Part shown: piece after piece, positions 8,961-18,041 of the stretch
How positions within the stretch are numbered: the first letter of the stretch is position 1
Layout: each line of letters opens with the position of its first letter
DNA from: JAYQKL01 sp049889535
GTDB taxonomy: Bacteria > Pseudomonadota > Alphaproteobacteria > RS24
Direction: 5' to 3'
DNA length: 42,859 nt
Assembly (NCBI GenBank): GCA_049889535.1
Contig: JBMHDF010000014.1
Span: 1-42,859, forward strand
Position numbers and translations under genes: made by a program
Notes under the pieces: generated by a model
Databases searched by the model: none
The model's input: only the letters and a program-made list of their open reading frames with translations
What the model was told of the DNA's origin: nothing

Positions 8961-10861
8961 GACTTTATAAAGCCCCGCTCGACAAGAGTCTCAACAATTG
9001 CATCGGCGGCTTCTTCTGGCGATTGCGCAACGGTATCAATTGTGATTTCCGGGTTTTCTGGTGCTTCATAAGGGCTGTCTATGCCTGTGAAGTTTTGCAA
9101 TTTGCCGCTCCGGGCTTTTTTATACAGCCCTTTTGGGTCGCGCGCTTCAGCCACCTCAAGCGGGGTTTGAATATAAATTTCAATAAAAGCTTCATCGCCC
9201 ACGCGCTCCCGCGCCATTTGCCGCTCGGCCCGGAACGGCGATATGAATGAGACAAGCGTAATCAATCCTGCATCCACCATCAGCCGTGCAACTTCCGAAA
9301 TTCGGCGAATGTTTTCAATGCGGTCTGTGTCGGTAAAGCCCAAATCTCGGTTCAGCCCATGCCGCACATTATCGCCATCTAAGACAAAAGTATGGCGCCC
9401 GCGCGCATATAGTTTTTTCTGCACCGCATTGGCAATTGTGGATTTGCCTGAACCAGACAGGCCAGTAAACCAAAGCACGACAGGCGACTGGCCTTTTTGT
9501 TCGGCATTGGCGGTGCGGTCAATGTCCAGAGCTTGCCAGTGGATATTGGCTGCACGACGCAGCGCAAAATGTAAAAAACCCATGCCAACGGTATTATTTG
9601 TGGTGCGATCAATTAAGATAAACCCACCCATATCGCGGTTTTGATTATAAGGGTCAAAAGCAATCAATCGATCAAGCGATAATGTGGTTACGCCAATCTC
9701 GTTTAGCTCAAGCGTTTTGGTCGCCAATTGCTCCATCGTGTTTATGTTTAATTTATGTTTGGGCTGGCTGATGGTGGCGAGCGCGTTATTCGTGCCAAGC
9801 TTCATCACATAAGGTCGCCCTGGCATGAGCTTTTGATCATCCATCCATAAAATTGTAGCCTCAAATTGGTCAGACACTTCAGCGGGCTGGTCTGCTGAAG
9901 CAATCACATCGCCGCGCGAAATGTCAATTTCATCAGCCAGACATAGGGTGACAGATTGGCCAGCAATTGCCTCATCAAGGTCACCATCTTGGGTGACAAT
10001 GCGGGTGACAGTGGATTCTTTGGCATTGGGTAAGCTTTTAATCCGGTCGCCTGGTCGCACGGAGCCGCTGACAATCATGCCTGAAAAGCCTCTAAAATCC
10101 AGATTGGGTCGATTGACCCATTGCACAGGCATACGGAAAGGCTGGTTCAGCGTTTCATCATCCACCTCGACAGATTCTAAAAAATGCATCAGCGTTGGCC
10201 CGTCATACCATGAGGTATGATAACTCGGCTCGGTCACATTATCGCCTTGCAGGGCAGATAAGGGAATGGCTGTCACTTTGTCAAAATTAAGATTTTGGGC
10301 GAATGCTTCAAACTCGGTTTGAATTTTGGTGAATATCTCTTCACTAAAACCCACCAAATCCATTTTGTTAATCGCCAGCACCACATTGCGAATACCAAGT
10401 TGTGAGACAATAAAAGCATGGCGACGGGTTTGTGTGAGAATGCCTTGACGCGCATCAATCAATAAAATAGCCAGTTGCGCTGTAGATGCCCCTGTTGCCA
10501 TATTGCGCGTATATTGTTCGTGACCTGGTGTGTCGGCAACAATAAATTTGCGCTTATCGGTTGAGAAAAACCGATAGGCCACATCAATGGTGATGCCTTG
10601 TTCGCGCTCTGCCGCCAAGCCATCAACCAGCAGGGCAAAATCGATTTCACCATTTTGGGTGCCCATTTTTGCGCTGTCGGATTCAAGCGCATCCAGCTGA
10701 TCTTCAAAAATCATTTTGGATTCGTAAAGCAAGCGACCAATCAGAGTTGATTTTCCATCATCTACGGACCCGCATGTGATGAAGCGCAGCATAGATTTGT
10801 TTTCATGCGCTTTGAGATAGGCCTGAATGTCTTCAGCTATAAGGTCTGATTGATGCGCCAT
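8957..10861 (-). CDS. cysNC: Bifunctional sulfate adenylyltransferase subunit 1 / adenylylsulfate kinase
   Basis: A 634-residue fusion. The N-terminal part is the CysN GTPase, with P-loop GSVDDGKST at residues 31-39, DTPGHEQYTRNM and NKMD; it couples GTP hydrolysis to synthesis of adenosine phosphosulfate by CysD. The C-terminal ~170 residues are APS kinase (CysC), with a second P-loop GLSGSGKST near residue 467, LDGDNVRHGLN and the serine block SFISPFRAER. It would give PAPS for sulfate assimilation or sulfotransfer. The start overlaps the cysD stop by one base (TAATG). Length matches known CysNC fusions. Confidence 0.97.
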   Translation of the reverse strand: MAHQSDLIAEDIQAYLKAHENKSMLRFITCGSVDDGKSTLIGRLLYESKMIFEDQLDALESDSAKMGTQNGEIDFALLVDGLAAEREQGITIDVAYRFFSTDKRKFIVADTPGHEQYTRNMATGASTAQLAILLIDARQGILTQTRRHAFIVSQLGIRNVVLAINKMDLVGFSEEIFTKIQTEFEAFAQNLNFDKVTAIPLSALQGDNVTEPSYHTSWYDGPTLMHFLESVEVDDETLNQPFRMPVQWVNRPNLDFRGFSGMIVSGSVRPGDRIKSLPNAKESTVTRIVTQDGDLDEAIAGQSVTLCLADEIDISRGDVIASADQPAEVSDQFEATILWMDDQKLMPGRPYVMKLGTNNALATISQPKHKLNINTMEQLATKTLELNEIGVTTLSLDRLIAFDPYNQNRDMGGFILIDRTTNNTVGMGFLHFALRRAANIHWQALDIDRTANAEQKGQSPVVLWFTGLSGSGKSTIANAVQKKLYARGRHTFVLDGDNVRHGLNRDLGFTDTDRIENIRRISEVARLMVDAGLITLVSFISPFRAERQMARERVGDEAFIEIYIQTPLEVAEARDPKGLYKKARSGKLQNFTGIDSPYEAPENPEITIDTVAQSPEEAADAIVETLVERGFIKS

Positions 10862-11757
10862 TAGAAATACCCCTCTTGTTTTTTCTTTTCCATCGAGGCG
10901 GATTGGTCATGGTCAATGACGCGGCCTTGGCGCTCAGATGTTTTGGTTAGCAGCATTTCTTGAATAATATCTTCAAGTGAAGCGGCGGTACTTTCAACCG
11001 CGCCCGTTAGCGGGTAGCAACCAAGCGTGCGGAAACGAACAGACTTCATTTCGGGCGTTTCGTCTGGCGCCAAGGGCATGCGATCATCATCGACCATAAT
11101 CAACGCCCCATCACGCTCAACGACAGGGCGTGTATCGGCAAAGTAAAGCGGCACAATCGGGATTTGTTCGAGATAAATATATTGCCAAATATCTAGCTCC
11201 GTCCAGTTTGACAAAGGGAAAACGCGAATGCTTTCGCCAGCCTGTTTGCGCGCATTATAAAGCGACCAAATTTCCGGACGCTGGTTTTTAGGATCCCATC
11301 GATGCTGTTGTGAGCGAAACGAAAACACCCGTTCTTTGGCGCGGCTTTTTTCTTCATCACGCCGCGCGCCGCCAAAGGCCGCATCAAATCCATATTTATC
11401 CAGAGCTTGTTTCAGCGCTTGGGTTTTCATCACATCTGTATGATGTTGGGACCCATGCGTAAAAGGGCCAATATTGTCGGCCAGACCTTCCGGATTGGTG
11501 TGGGTGAGCAATTCTAGGCCAAGCTTGGCGACCAAATCATCACGAAAGCGTATCATTTCTTTAAATTTCCAGCCCGTATCCACATGCAAAAGCGGGAAAG
11601 GTGGCTTTGATGGGTAAAACGCCTTCATAGCCAAATGCAGCATAACGGCACTGTCTTTGCCAACCGAATACAGCATGACCGGATTTTCGGTCTCGCTCAC
11701 CACTTCGCGCATTATGTGAATGGACTCAGCTTCGAGTCTTTGTAAATGTGTCAACAT
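10861..11757 (-). CDS. cysD: Sulfate adenylyltransferase subunit 2
   Basis: A 298-residue PP-loop ATP pyrophosphatase family protein that makes APS from ATP and sulfate with CysN. Visible blocks are YSVGKDSAVMLHLAMKAF, PLLHVDTGWKF, FGGARRDEEKSRAKER and the C-terminal ERQGRVIDHD. The ATG at 11757 is chosen: GGAGG lies eight bases upstream and known CysD proteins begin LTHLQRLEAESIHI. An in-frame start at 11820 would run through the palindrome and is rejected. It is the first gene of a four-gene coupled operon. Confidence 0.96.
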   Translation of the reverse strand: MLTHLQRLEAESIHIMREVVSETENPVMLYSVGKDSAVMLHLAMKAFYPSKPPFPLLHVDTGWKFKEMIRFRDDLVAKLGLELLTHTNPEGLADNIGPFTHGSQHHTDVMKTQALKQALDKYGFDAAFGGARRDEEKSRAKERVFSFRSQQHRWDPKNQRPEIWSLYNARKQAGESIRVFPLSNWTELDIWQYIYLEQIPIVPLYFADTRPVVERDGALIMVDDDRMPLAPDETPEMKSVRFRTLGCYPLTGAVESTAASLEDIIQEMLLTKTSERQGRVIDHDQSASMEKKKQEGYF

Positions 11758-11776
11758 ATTGGCCTCCAATTGGCAC

Positions 11777-11805
11777 ACACTAAAATGGTGGGGCGTTTGG
11801 GTCAA
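11777..11805 (-). promoter_or_regulatory. Candidate sigma-70 promoter of the cysD operon
   Basis: On the minus strand TTGACC (11805-11800) and TAGTGT (11782-11777) are spaced by 17 bases. Transcription would start near 11770, leaving a short leader that carries the GGAGG site before the cysD ATG. The -10 is a poor match, as expected for a promoter needing an activator. This is a prediction from sequence only. Confidence 0.4.
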
Positions 11806-11806
11806 T

Positions 11807-11834
11807 CTATATTCGTACAAATGTACGAATATAG
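11807..11834. promoter_or_regulatory. Perfect 12-bp inverted repeat (candidate operator) between cysD and the MaoC gene
   Basis: CTATATTCGTAC (11807-11818) and GTACGAATATAG (11823-11834) are exact reverse complements around AAAT. The site lies directly upstream of the predicted cysD -35, centred about 50 bases from its predicted start point, a typical activator position. It would equally suit a repressor of a rightward promoter. No known regulator motif is recognised. Confidence 0.7.
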
Positions 11835-11849
11835 TAAAGAGAGGCTAAT

Positions 11850-11903
11850 ATGGTGAGAACCCTCAAGGTTGCAGCCTTTTACATGCCTTGTTTTACAACC
11901 TAA
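11850..11903 (+). CDS. Possible 17-codon leader ORF before the MaoC gene
   Basis: A short frame (MVRTLKVAAFYMPCFTT) has a good Shine-Dalgarno (GAGAGG) five bases before its ATG and ends 44 bases before the MaoC start. It begins just right of the palindrome. It could be a translated leader, or chance; no repeated codon run suggests attenuation and it contains only one cysteine. Confidence 0.2.
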   Translation: MVRTLKVAAFYMPCFTT

Positions 11904-11947
11904 AACCTGCCAAACTAACGGTCTGAAAGATATTATAGGGGGATATA

Positions 11948-12403
11948 ATGACACTGGTTATCGAAAAAACATCAGATTTGCCATCTTATGTTGGTAAAGA
12001 ATTGGGGAAATCAGAATGGTTTGCGGTGGAGCAGGATCGCATTAATCTTTTTGCTGACGCAACAGAAGACCATCAATTTATTCATATTGATGAAGAGGCG
12101 GCGAAATTAACACCATTTGGCACAACCATTGCGCATGGGTTTTTAACTTTGTCGCTGGTGCCGCGTTTGGTGCAGGATATTTATCGCGTCGCTGATGTAA
12201 AAATGGGGGTGAATTATGGCCTCAACCGCGTCCGTTTTCTCAATCCTGTCAAAGTCGGCTCACGCGTTCAAGCCTCGGCAGTCATTAAAGAAGTCGGAGA
12301 GGCGGCGGGCGGCACGCAGGTTATTTTAGAAGTAACCATTGCCATAGAGGGCGAAGAAAAACCTGCTTGCGTGGCAGAATTTATTTCACTGGTATATGCC
12401 TAA
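11948..12403 (+). CDS. MaoC-like (R)-enoyl-CoA hydratase family protein
   Basis: A 151-residue hot-dog-fold protein. It contains the hydratase-2 motif in the form FADATEDHQFIHID followed by FGTTIAHGFLTLSL, with the catalytic Asp and His positions conserved. It resembles the NodN/MaoC subgroup, which hydrates short-chain enoyl-CoA; the exact substrate is unknown. TAGGGGGAT precedes the ATG. It is monocistronic, divergent from cysD and convergent with purH (23 bases between stops). Confidence 0.88.
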   Translation: MTLVIEKTSDLPSYVGKELGKSEWFAVEQDRINLFADATEDHQFIHIDEEAAKLTPFGTTIAHGFLTLSLVPRLVQDIYRVADVKMGVNYGLNRVRFLNPVKVGSRVQASAVIKEVGEAAGGTQVILEVTIAIEGEEKPACVAEFISLVYA

Positions 12404-12426
12404 AATAAATATGACGGTTTGCGGGC

Positions 12427-14022
12427 TTAGTGCCGGAAATGGCGCATGCCCGTAAACACCATTGCCAGCCCCGCTTCATCGGCGGCAGCGATAACCTCAT
12501 CATCACGTATTGAGCCACCTGGCTGGATAATTGCCGTTGCGCCAGCCTCTGCGGCAGATAACAGGCCATCAGCAAATGGGAAAAACGCATCAGACGCCAC
12601 CACTGACCCTTGCGCGAGGGCTGTTTTTTCGCCCGCCGCATCAGCCGCGTCTTGAGACTTGCGCGCGGCAATGCGCGAACTATCCAATCGGCTCATTTGC
12701 CCAGCGCCAATACCGACAGTGGCACCGTCTTTTGCATAAACAATAGCATTTGACTTCACATGTTTGGCGACACGGAACGCAAAAAGTAAATCTGCCATTT
12801 CTGCTTCACTTGGCTGACGCTTGGTCACGGTTTTGACATCCTCCGCGCCGATATGGCCATTATCGCGGTTTTGCACCAAATACCCACCGGACACAGAGCG
12901 CACAGACAAGCCAGGCGCGAGCGGGTCAGCCAGTCCATGAGTCAGCAAAAGCCGTAGATTTTTTTTCGCAGCAATAATTTCGCGCGCGGCATCATCCGCA
13001 TCAGGTGCGATAATGACTTCAGTAAAAATTTGTGTAATCGCTTGAGCGGTTGGCGCATCGAGCGGTTGGTTCATCGCAATAATGCCACCAAAGGCACTGA
13101 CGGGGTCACATTTCAACGCTTTGGCAAAGGCATCAGCTAAATCATGACCTGTTGCAACACCGCACGGATTGGCATGTTTGATAATCGCACAGGCCGCAAT
13201 TTGGGCGGGGTCAAATTCAGCGACCAGCTCAAAAGCAGCATCAGTGTCATTGATATTATTATAAGAAAGCTCCTTGCCTTGAATTTGTGTGGCACTGGCA
13301 ACACCGGGCCGTTGTTCACCTGACACATAAAATGCTGCGTGCTGATGAGGGTTTTCCCCATAGCGTAAAGTTTGGCGCAATTGCCCACCAACCGCACGAA
13401 AAGCAGGCGCTGGTTCACCAACTTGTTCCGCCAGCCAGTTTGATATAGCTGCGTCATAAGCAGCCGTGCGGGCATAAGCTTTTTGCGCAAGTTTTTTACG
13501 CAGCTCTATACTGGTCGCCCCATTTTGAGCCGACATATCAGCCAGCACATTGTCATAATCCGACGCCTCTACAATCACTGTCACATCAGCATGATTTTTA
13601 GAGGCAGCGCGGATCATGGCCGGCCCGCCAATATCAATATTTTCAATACAGGCATCATAATCCCCACCAGCTGCAACGGTTTGCTCAAATGGATAGAGAT
13701 TAACCACCAGCAAATCGATAGCCTGAATGTGATGCGCTTGCATGGCCTGTTGATGGGTTTCATTATCACGCACCGCTAGGAGCCCGCCATGCACCATTGG
13801 ATGCAAAGTCTTAACCCGTCCATCCATCATTTCTGGAAAGCCCGTTAGTTCAGACACATCTTTGACGGGCAAACCGGCTTCTGCGAGCATTTTCGCAGTG
13901 CCGCCAGTAGAAACAAGCTCAACGCCATGCTCTAAAAGCCCTTGAGCAAATTCTAAAAGACCTGTTTTGTCGGACACTGATAAAAGTGCGCGTTGGATAG
14001 GGCGTGATGACTGGTTTGACAT
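12427..14022 (-). CDS. purH: Bifunctional AICAR formyltransferase / IMP cyclohydrolase
   Basis: A 531-residue protein, the normal length of PurH, performing the last two steps of purine synthesis. The N-terminal MGS-like IMP cyclohydrolase domain shows ALLSVSDKTGL, STGGTAKMLAEAG and GRVKTLHPMVHGG. The AICAR transformylase domain shows RYGENPHQHAAFY, IIKHANPCGVA and SNAIVYAKDG. GAGGAG precedes the ATG. It follows the heparinase-like gene by 123 bases, the usual rsmB-rpe-heparinase-purH order in alphaproteobacteria; folate-linked folD lies elsewhere in the window. Confidence 0.97.
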   Translation of the reverse strand: MSNQSSRPIQRALLSVSDKTGLLEFAQGLLEHGVELVSTGGTAKMLAEAGLPVKDVSELTGFPEMMDGRVKTLHPMVHGGLLAVRDNETHQQAMQAHHIQAIDLLVVNLYPFEQTVAAGGDYDACIENIDIGGPAMIRAASKNHADVTVIVEASDYDNVLADMSAQNGATSIELRKKLAQKAYARTAAYDAAISNWLAEQVGEPAPAFRAVGGQLRQTLRYGENPHQHAAFYVSGEQRPGVASATQIQGKELSYNNINDTDAAFELVAEFDPAQIAACAIIKHANPCGVATGHDLADAFAKALKCDPVSAFGGIIAMNQPLDAPTAQAITQIFTEVIIAPDADDAAREIIAAKKNLRLLLTHGLADPLAPGLSVRSVSGGYLVQNRDNGHIGAEDVKTVTKRQPSEAEMADLLFAFRVAKHVKSNAIVYAKDGATVGIGAGQMSRLDSSRIAARKSQDAADAAGEKTALAQGSVVASDAFFPFADGLLSAAEAGATAIIQPGGSIRDDEVIAAADEAGLAMVFTGMRHFRH

Positions 14023-14145
14023 AATTACTCCTCAGCTTGGGTCGTGATATGACGGGCATATGCCTTGCGGTTAGCATGAGCGCGGCGGGGAATCAACCCG
14101 CCAATCTCGCGCCATGACATTTATCAACAGGCGATGCCAGTAAGA

Positions 14146-15804
14146 TTAACGCATGAGTTTAAGACCCCATTTTAATGAAAATTGAGAAGCATCAAAAACC
14201 CCCTCAAGACAAATTTGCTGGGTTTGGCGCGGCACACCATTTTGCCCCATATAGACACTCTCCGTTAGGCTTAATTTGGCTTTATTTGCCTCAACCAAAA
14301 ACTGCCAGCCTTCGCGATTGGGCAAAGCCAATAAAACACTATTTTGGTTTTTGGTCAGTGATGCTTTGACATTAGGGTGCAAATGAAAACGCAAAGTAAA
14401 CTCAACCGGTTTGCTTTCCGCCTGCAACCCGCGAAAAATTAACTCCTCGCCGCGAATATCTTCACCTGTCAAATCAATATAAAGACGACGATGCATTTCT
14501 AAATTCTGAGCTGGTTTATAAAGATCATGACTGGTTTCCAACCAAATAGCATTCGGGTCTTCAAGACGTTTGGCACTAACGCGCGGGGGTTTAAGAGAAG
14601 AGGGGCTGTTGAGGCTTAACATAGAATGCGCTGCCGGTTGTTGAGACGCTATTTGCCAGTTTTCACCATGCACATAATTTGTGCCACAATTAACCAGCAG
14701 GCGCTGGCCGCCCCGCGATAGCTCTATAGCGCAAGGCGCGTTTTCTTGTGTGCCGGCCGTGCTGCCAGTATTAACAAAAACCAGCGTTTTCCCTGCTGAA
14801 ATGCGGTGATATTGACTGTCAGAGAGCAAGCCATAATTAATCGCTTGGGTGGCGCCTGAAAGCTTAATCAAGCTGGCCACCCCGTTTTTGGTCAGGCCAG
14901 TAAAACAGCCTGTCTCCAGCCCGCCTTGAAAAACAGATAATTTACCATCTGCGTGGCGCATAAATTTCAAAGCCTGGCCAATTTGTTTAATGGCCGTCAC
15001 CAGAGTTTGCGGCAGATTAAGTTTGCGCTCTTGCAGTGTGTTTTTGATTTCAATCAAAACAGGCAGCACCCATAATAGGGCATCAGGGGCGCGCGATTTA
15101 TGAAGTCCGTCATTCGCGACCTGCCTTTTCAGCTCGCGGGTCAGCGCCGCAATAGCGTGGTTGAGCTGGCTTGTACCATTGGCGAGCGCAAAACAACTAT
15201 AGGTATAACCACAAGCGGCAATCAAACGCGGCAGGCCATCTGGCGTATGGTTTATCATTTTAGACAAATAGCGCGCTTCTGTGGTCAGGCGTCTTAGGAA
15301 GTCAATATTTTGCTGGTTGGTCAGCAAAGGGGTAATATTTTTATAACATGCGGTTAGCGCTACAAAGCGCCGCGCTAGAATATCCCCCCGCCAGGCCAAG
15401 CTGGGCGTATAATTTTTTTGTTGCAACCAGTGACTTATAGAGGCGCGTATCATCATGTCGGCTTGCGGGCTCTCAATCGCACAAATATGTACCAGCCAAT
15501 CAAAGGCATAAAGTTCCGACAACCACGCCTCATTGGGGGGTGTGCAGTCAAAGGGCAGGTTTTTTTGCCCGCGTAATATTGCACCCTTTAACGGATAATC
15601 GCCCGCTAGCCAGGCCAGCCCCAAATCACGATTATTGGGTAAAAGTGTTTTAGGAAACGGGCGGATGAGGTCATCTGTTTCGCCTTGCTCAAAATATTTT
15701 TGGTAGAATTTTTGGGTGAGCAATGCACTTGTTTTTGCGAGCAAACTATTTTCGGAGAATAGGCTGCGAGATAAAAAATAACCAATTTGGGGCGCCTTGC
15801 TCAT
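14146..15804 (-). CDS. Heparinase II/III family protein
   Basis: A 552-residue protein with an alpha-helical toroid-like N-terminal half (WLAGDYPLKGAILRGQKNLP, WRGDILARRFVAL) and a beta-rich C-terminal half containing LLVNCGTNY and the heparinase II/III-like domain. It has no evident signal peptide. Its place between rpe and purH is conserved in many alphaproteobacteria, where the substrate is still undefined. The true role may be in cell-surface polysaccharide turnover, but that is inference. The start lies 20 bases after the rpe stop, behind AGGGGA. Confidence 0.85.
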   Translation of the reverse strand: MSKAPQIGYFLSRSLFSENSLLAKTSALLTQKFYQKYFEQGETDDLIRPFPKTLLPNNRDLGLAWLAGDYPLKGAILRGQKNLPFDCTPPNEAWLSELYAFDWLVHICAIESPQADMMIRASISHWLQQKNYTPSLAWRGDILARRFVALTACYKNITPLLTNQQNIDFLRRLTTEARYLSKMINHTPDGLPRLIAACGYTYSCFALANGTSQLNHAIAALTRELKRQVANDGLHKSRAPDALLWVLPVLIEIKNTLQERKLNLPQTLVTAIKQIGQALKFMRHADGKLSVFQGGLETGCFTGLTKNGVASLIKLSGATQAINYGLLSDSQYHRISAGKTLVFVNTGSTAGTQENAPCAIELSRGGQRLLVNCGTNYVHGENWQIASQQPAAHSMLSLNSPSSLKPPRVSAKRLEDPNAIWLETSHDLYKPAQNLEMHRRLYIDLTGEDIRGEELIFRGLQAESKPVEFTLRFHLHPNVKASLTKNQNSVLLALPNREGWQFLVEANKAKLSLTESVYMGQNGVPRQTQQICLEGVFDASQFSLKWGLKLMR

Positions 15805-15824
15805 AGCTGATGCGTCCCCTTTGC

Positions 15825-16496
15825 TCAGCCTCTTAGGGCTTTAATATTTTCTGCATAAGCGCTTGGCCCACCGGCAAAACTCGCCGTGCCGGCCACCAAA
15901 ACATCAGCCCCTGCTGCAATAATTTGTGCGGCATTGTCTCGGTTCACACCCCCATCGACTTCCAACTCAATCGGGCGGCCTGTTTTTTCAATCATAGTTC
16001 TCAAGGTTTTGATTTTATCCAGCTGGCTGTCGATAAAAGATTGCCCGCCAAAACCTGGATTAACTGACATAACTAGAATGAGGTCAATATCCCCCATGAG
16101 TTCTTCGACCATACTCACAGCTGTGGCTGGATTAAGGGAGACACCGACTTTACACCCTGCCGCTTTGATAGCTTGTGCGGTACGGTGTGGGTGCGGGCCA
16201 GCTTCAGGGTGGAAGGTGATAATATCTGCCCCTGCTTTGGCGAATGCCTCAATGTAATTATCGACTGGCGCAATCATTAAGTGCACATCAAGCGGTTTTG
16301 TGGCGTATGGCTTAATGGCGGCGACCACATTTGGACCTATAGTTATATTGGGCACAAAGTGACCGTCCATCACATCAACATGCACATAGTCACATCCCGC
16401 CTCACAAATGGCCGCGACCTCCTCTCCTAATTTGGCAAAATCAGCCGACAAAATGGAGGGAGAAATTTTTACATAAGTTTCAGGATAATCAGTCAT
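15825..16496 (-). CDS. rpe: Ribulose-phosphate 3-epimerase
   Basis: A 223-residue TIM barrel of normal Rpe length, interconverting ribulose 5-phosphate and xylulose 5-phosphate. It shows ISPSILSADFAKLGEEV, the metal-ligand block HVDVMDGHFVPNITIG, DVHLMI, MSVNPGFGGQSF and the catalytic Asp in ELEVDGGVN. No strong Shine-Dalgarno is seen before the ATG at 16496. It lies 94 bases downstream of rsmB in the same direction, ahead of the heparinase-like gene and purH. Confidence 0.96.
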   Translation of the reverse strand: MTDYPETYVKISPSILSADFAKLGEEVAAICEAGCDYVHVDVMDGHFVPNITIGPNVVAAIKPYATKPLDVHLMIAPVDNYIEAFAKAGADIITFHPEAGPHPHRTAQAIKAAGCKVGVSLNPATAVSMVEELMGDIDLILVMSVNPGFGGQSFIDSQLDKIKTLRTMIEKTGRPIELEVDGGVNRDNAAQIIAAGADVLVAGTASFAGGPSAYAENIKALRG

Positions 16497-16590
16497 GATG
16501 GTTCATTCAGGCCCACAAAAATATCTTTGTTAATTATGACATAAAATAAGTCGCACTTCTAGACAAGAGAAGGCGGTATCGGGCTGGCTT

Positions 16591-17955
16591 TTAAGTTTTT
16601 TTTGTTAAAAGCGCGGCATAAAATCCGTCCATGCCGCCCGCTTCCATCATATGGGCGGGTGTGGTGCGCAAGCCACCATCAGATTGCACAAGACCCTCAT
16701 TCATAATTTGTTCGGGTAAATAGGGGTGGATATCGATTTGTGTCATGTCAGGCTGTTGTGTCAAAAAGGCTTTGATCCGCTCTTCGCCCTCCTGCTTATC
16801 AAGCGAGCAGGTGCAATAAACCATTAACCCGCCCGGTGCCAGCCATTGATAAGCTTGTTGCAAAAGACTGTCTTGCAGTGCGATAAGTTTTTTGACATAT
16901 CCTGGGCGCCGGTGTCTGGGCAGGTCGGGGTGGCGGCGTATGGTGCCGCTTGCCGAACAGGGCGCATCAAGCAAAATCGCATCAAAACTTTCTGTCGCTT
17001 GCCAGCTCATCGCATCGGCGCATATTAGTTTTGCCGATAATTTCGTGCGCGAAAGATTATCCCGCAGCCGTGACAGCCGTGCTTCGGATATATCAAGCGC
17101 TGTCACATCATAACCCGCGGCTGCCAATTGCAGTGTTTTGCCACCTGGTGCGGCGCATAAATCAAGCACTTTTAAACCTGTCTTTTTATGGCTTTGTTGC
17201 ATGGCTGCTGTCAGGCCGGTAACGGGTAGGCTTGCAGCGAAATCCTGCACCCACCAATCGCCTTGGTCAAACCCGGGCAATTGGTCAACCCGCGGCGCGT
17301 GCCAAACTCTGAGCTGATTGGGGGTTAATTCTGTAACGCCCATTTCAGCTGCATCACTCTGGGCGATTTCTTGTCTCCAGTTTTGCGCCTGCGCACTGGT
17401 TTTAAATGTCAGGTCTAAGGGCGGTTGCTGGCTGTGTTGGCGCGCAATGCTGGCTGCCATTTGTGGGCCAAAATCTTTTTCCCATTGTGCATACATCCAG
17501 TCTGGCACATTTAAATGCGGCTGGTTGGGACGCGGGTCTTGATGTTCAGCGTCACGCAGAATTTTGCGCAAAACCGCATTGATTAATCCGCGATAGGGCT
17601 TTTCTTGCCGCCCGCAGGCATTCACGGTTTCGCCTACCGCCGCATGGTCAGCTGTGTCCATATAACAAATTTGAGTCACACCCAAATAAAGCAGCGCTTT
17701 GGCAATATGTGGGCGTGGTGGGATTGGTTTTTTCAAAAACGGGCGCAATAAAAATTCTATTTCGCCATAATGGCGCAAACACATCATCACCATAGCGCGT
17801 GCCAAAGCGCGCTCTCTGGGCGCCAGCCCATCGAGCCGGTCATCGGCTTCATCAAGCGTTTTCCCACGGTCAATCGCTGCAAGCATATTGCCCGCCGCCC
17901 GGCGCGGGTTTTTGGGTCTTGTGCTTTTTTTAGGGTTGGGTGGTTTTTCAGCCAT
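16591..17955 (-). CDS. rsmB: 16S rRNA (cytosine(967)-C5)-methyltransferase
   Basis: A 454-residue Sun/RsmB protein. The N-terminal ~150 residues form a NusB-like RNA-binding domain (ALARAMVMMCLRHYGEIE). The C-terminal half is a Rossmann methyltransferase with SAM motif VLDLCAAPGGKTLQLAA, the DAPCSASG motif and the TCS motif with catalytic cysteine in VYCTCSLD. It modifies C967 of 16S rRNA. The ATG at 17955 is taken rather than the TTG one codon before. It is first in the rsmB-rpe-heparinase-purH run and divergent from the small SdhAF4 gene. Confidence 0.95.
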   Translation of the reverse strand: MAEKPPNPKKSTRPKNPRRAAGNMLAAIDRGKTLDEADDRLDGLAPRERALARAMVMMCLRHYGEIEFLLRPFLKKPIPPRPHIAKALLYLGVTQICYMDTADHAAVGETVNACGRQEKPYRGLINAVLRKILRDAEHQDPRPNQPHLNVPDWMYAQWEKDFGPQMAASIARQHSQQPPLDLTFKTSAQAQNWRQEIAQSDAAEMGVTELTPNQLRVWHAPRVDQLPGFDQGDWWVQDFAASLPVTGLTAAMQQSHKKTGLKVLDLCAAPGGKTLQLAAAGYDVTALDISEARLSRLRDNLSRTKLSAKLICADAMSWQATESFDAILLDAPCSASGTIRRHPDLPRHRRPGYVKKLIALQDSLLQQAYQWLAPGGLMVYCTCSLDKQEGEERIKAFLTQQPDMTQIDIHPYLPEQIMNEGLVQSDGGLRTTPAHMMEAGGMDGFYAALLTKKT

Positions 17956-18041
17956 CAAATAGCGCTATCAAAAGAGTAAAAAAACAGCATAAAAGACATC
18001 TGCCACTTGGCAAGTGCTTATCTTGGCCCCATATATAACCT

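Noticed and set aside
14084..14102. GGCGGG/CCCGCC hairpin between the heparinase-like gene and purH
   Set aside because: There is no U-tract in the direction of transcription and the stem is only six pairs.
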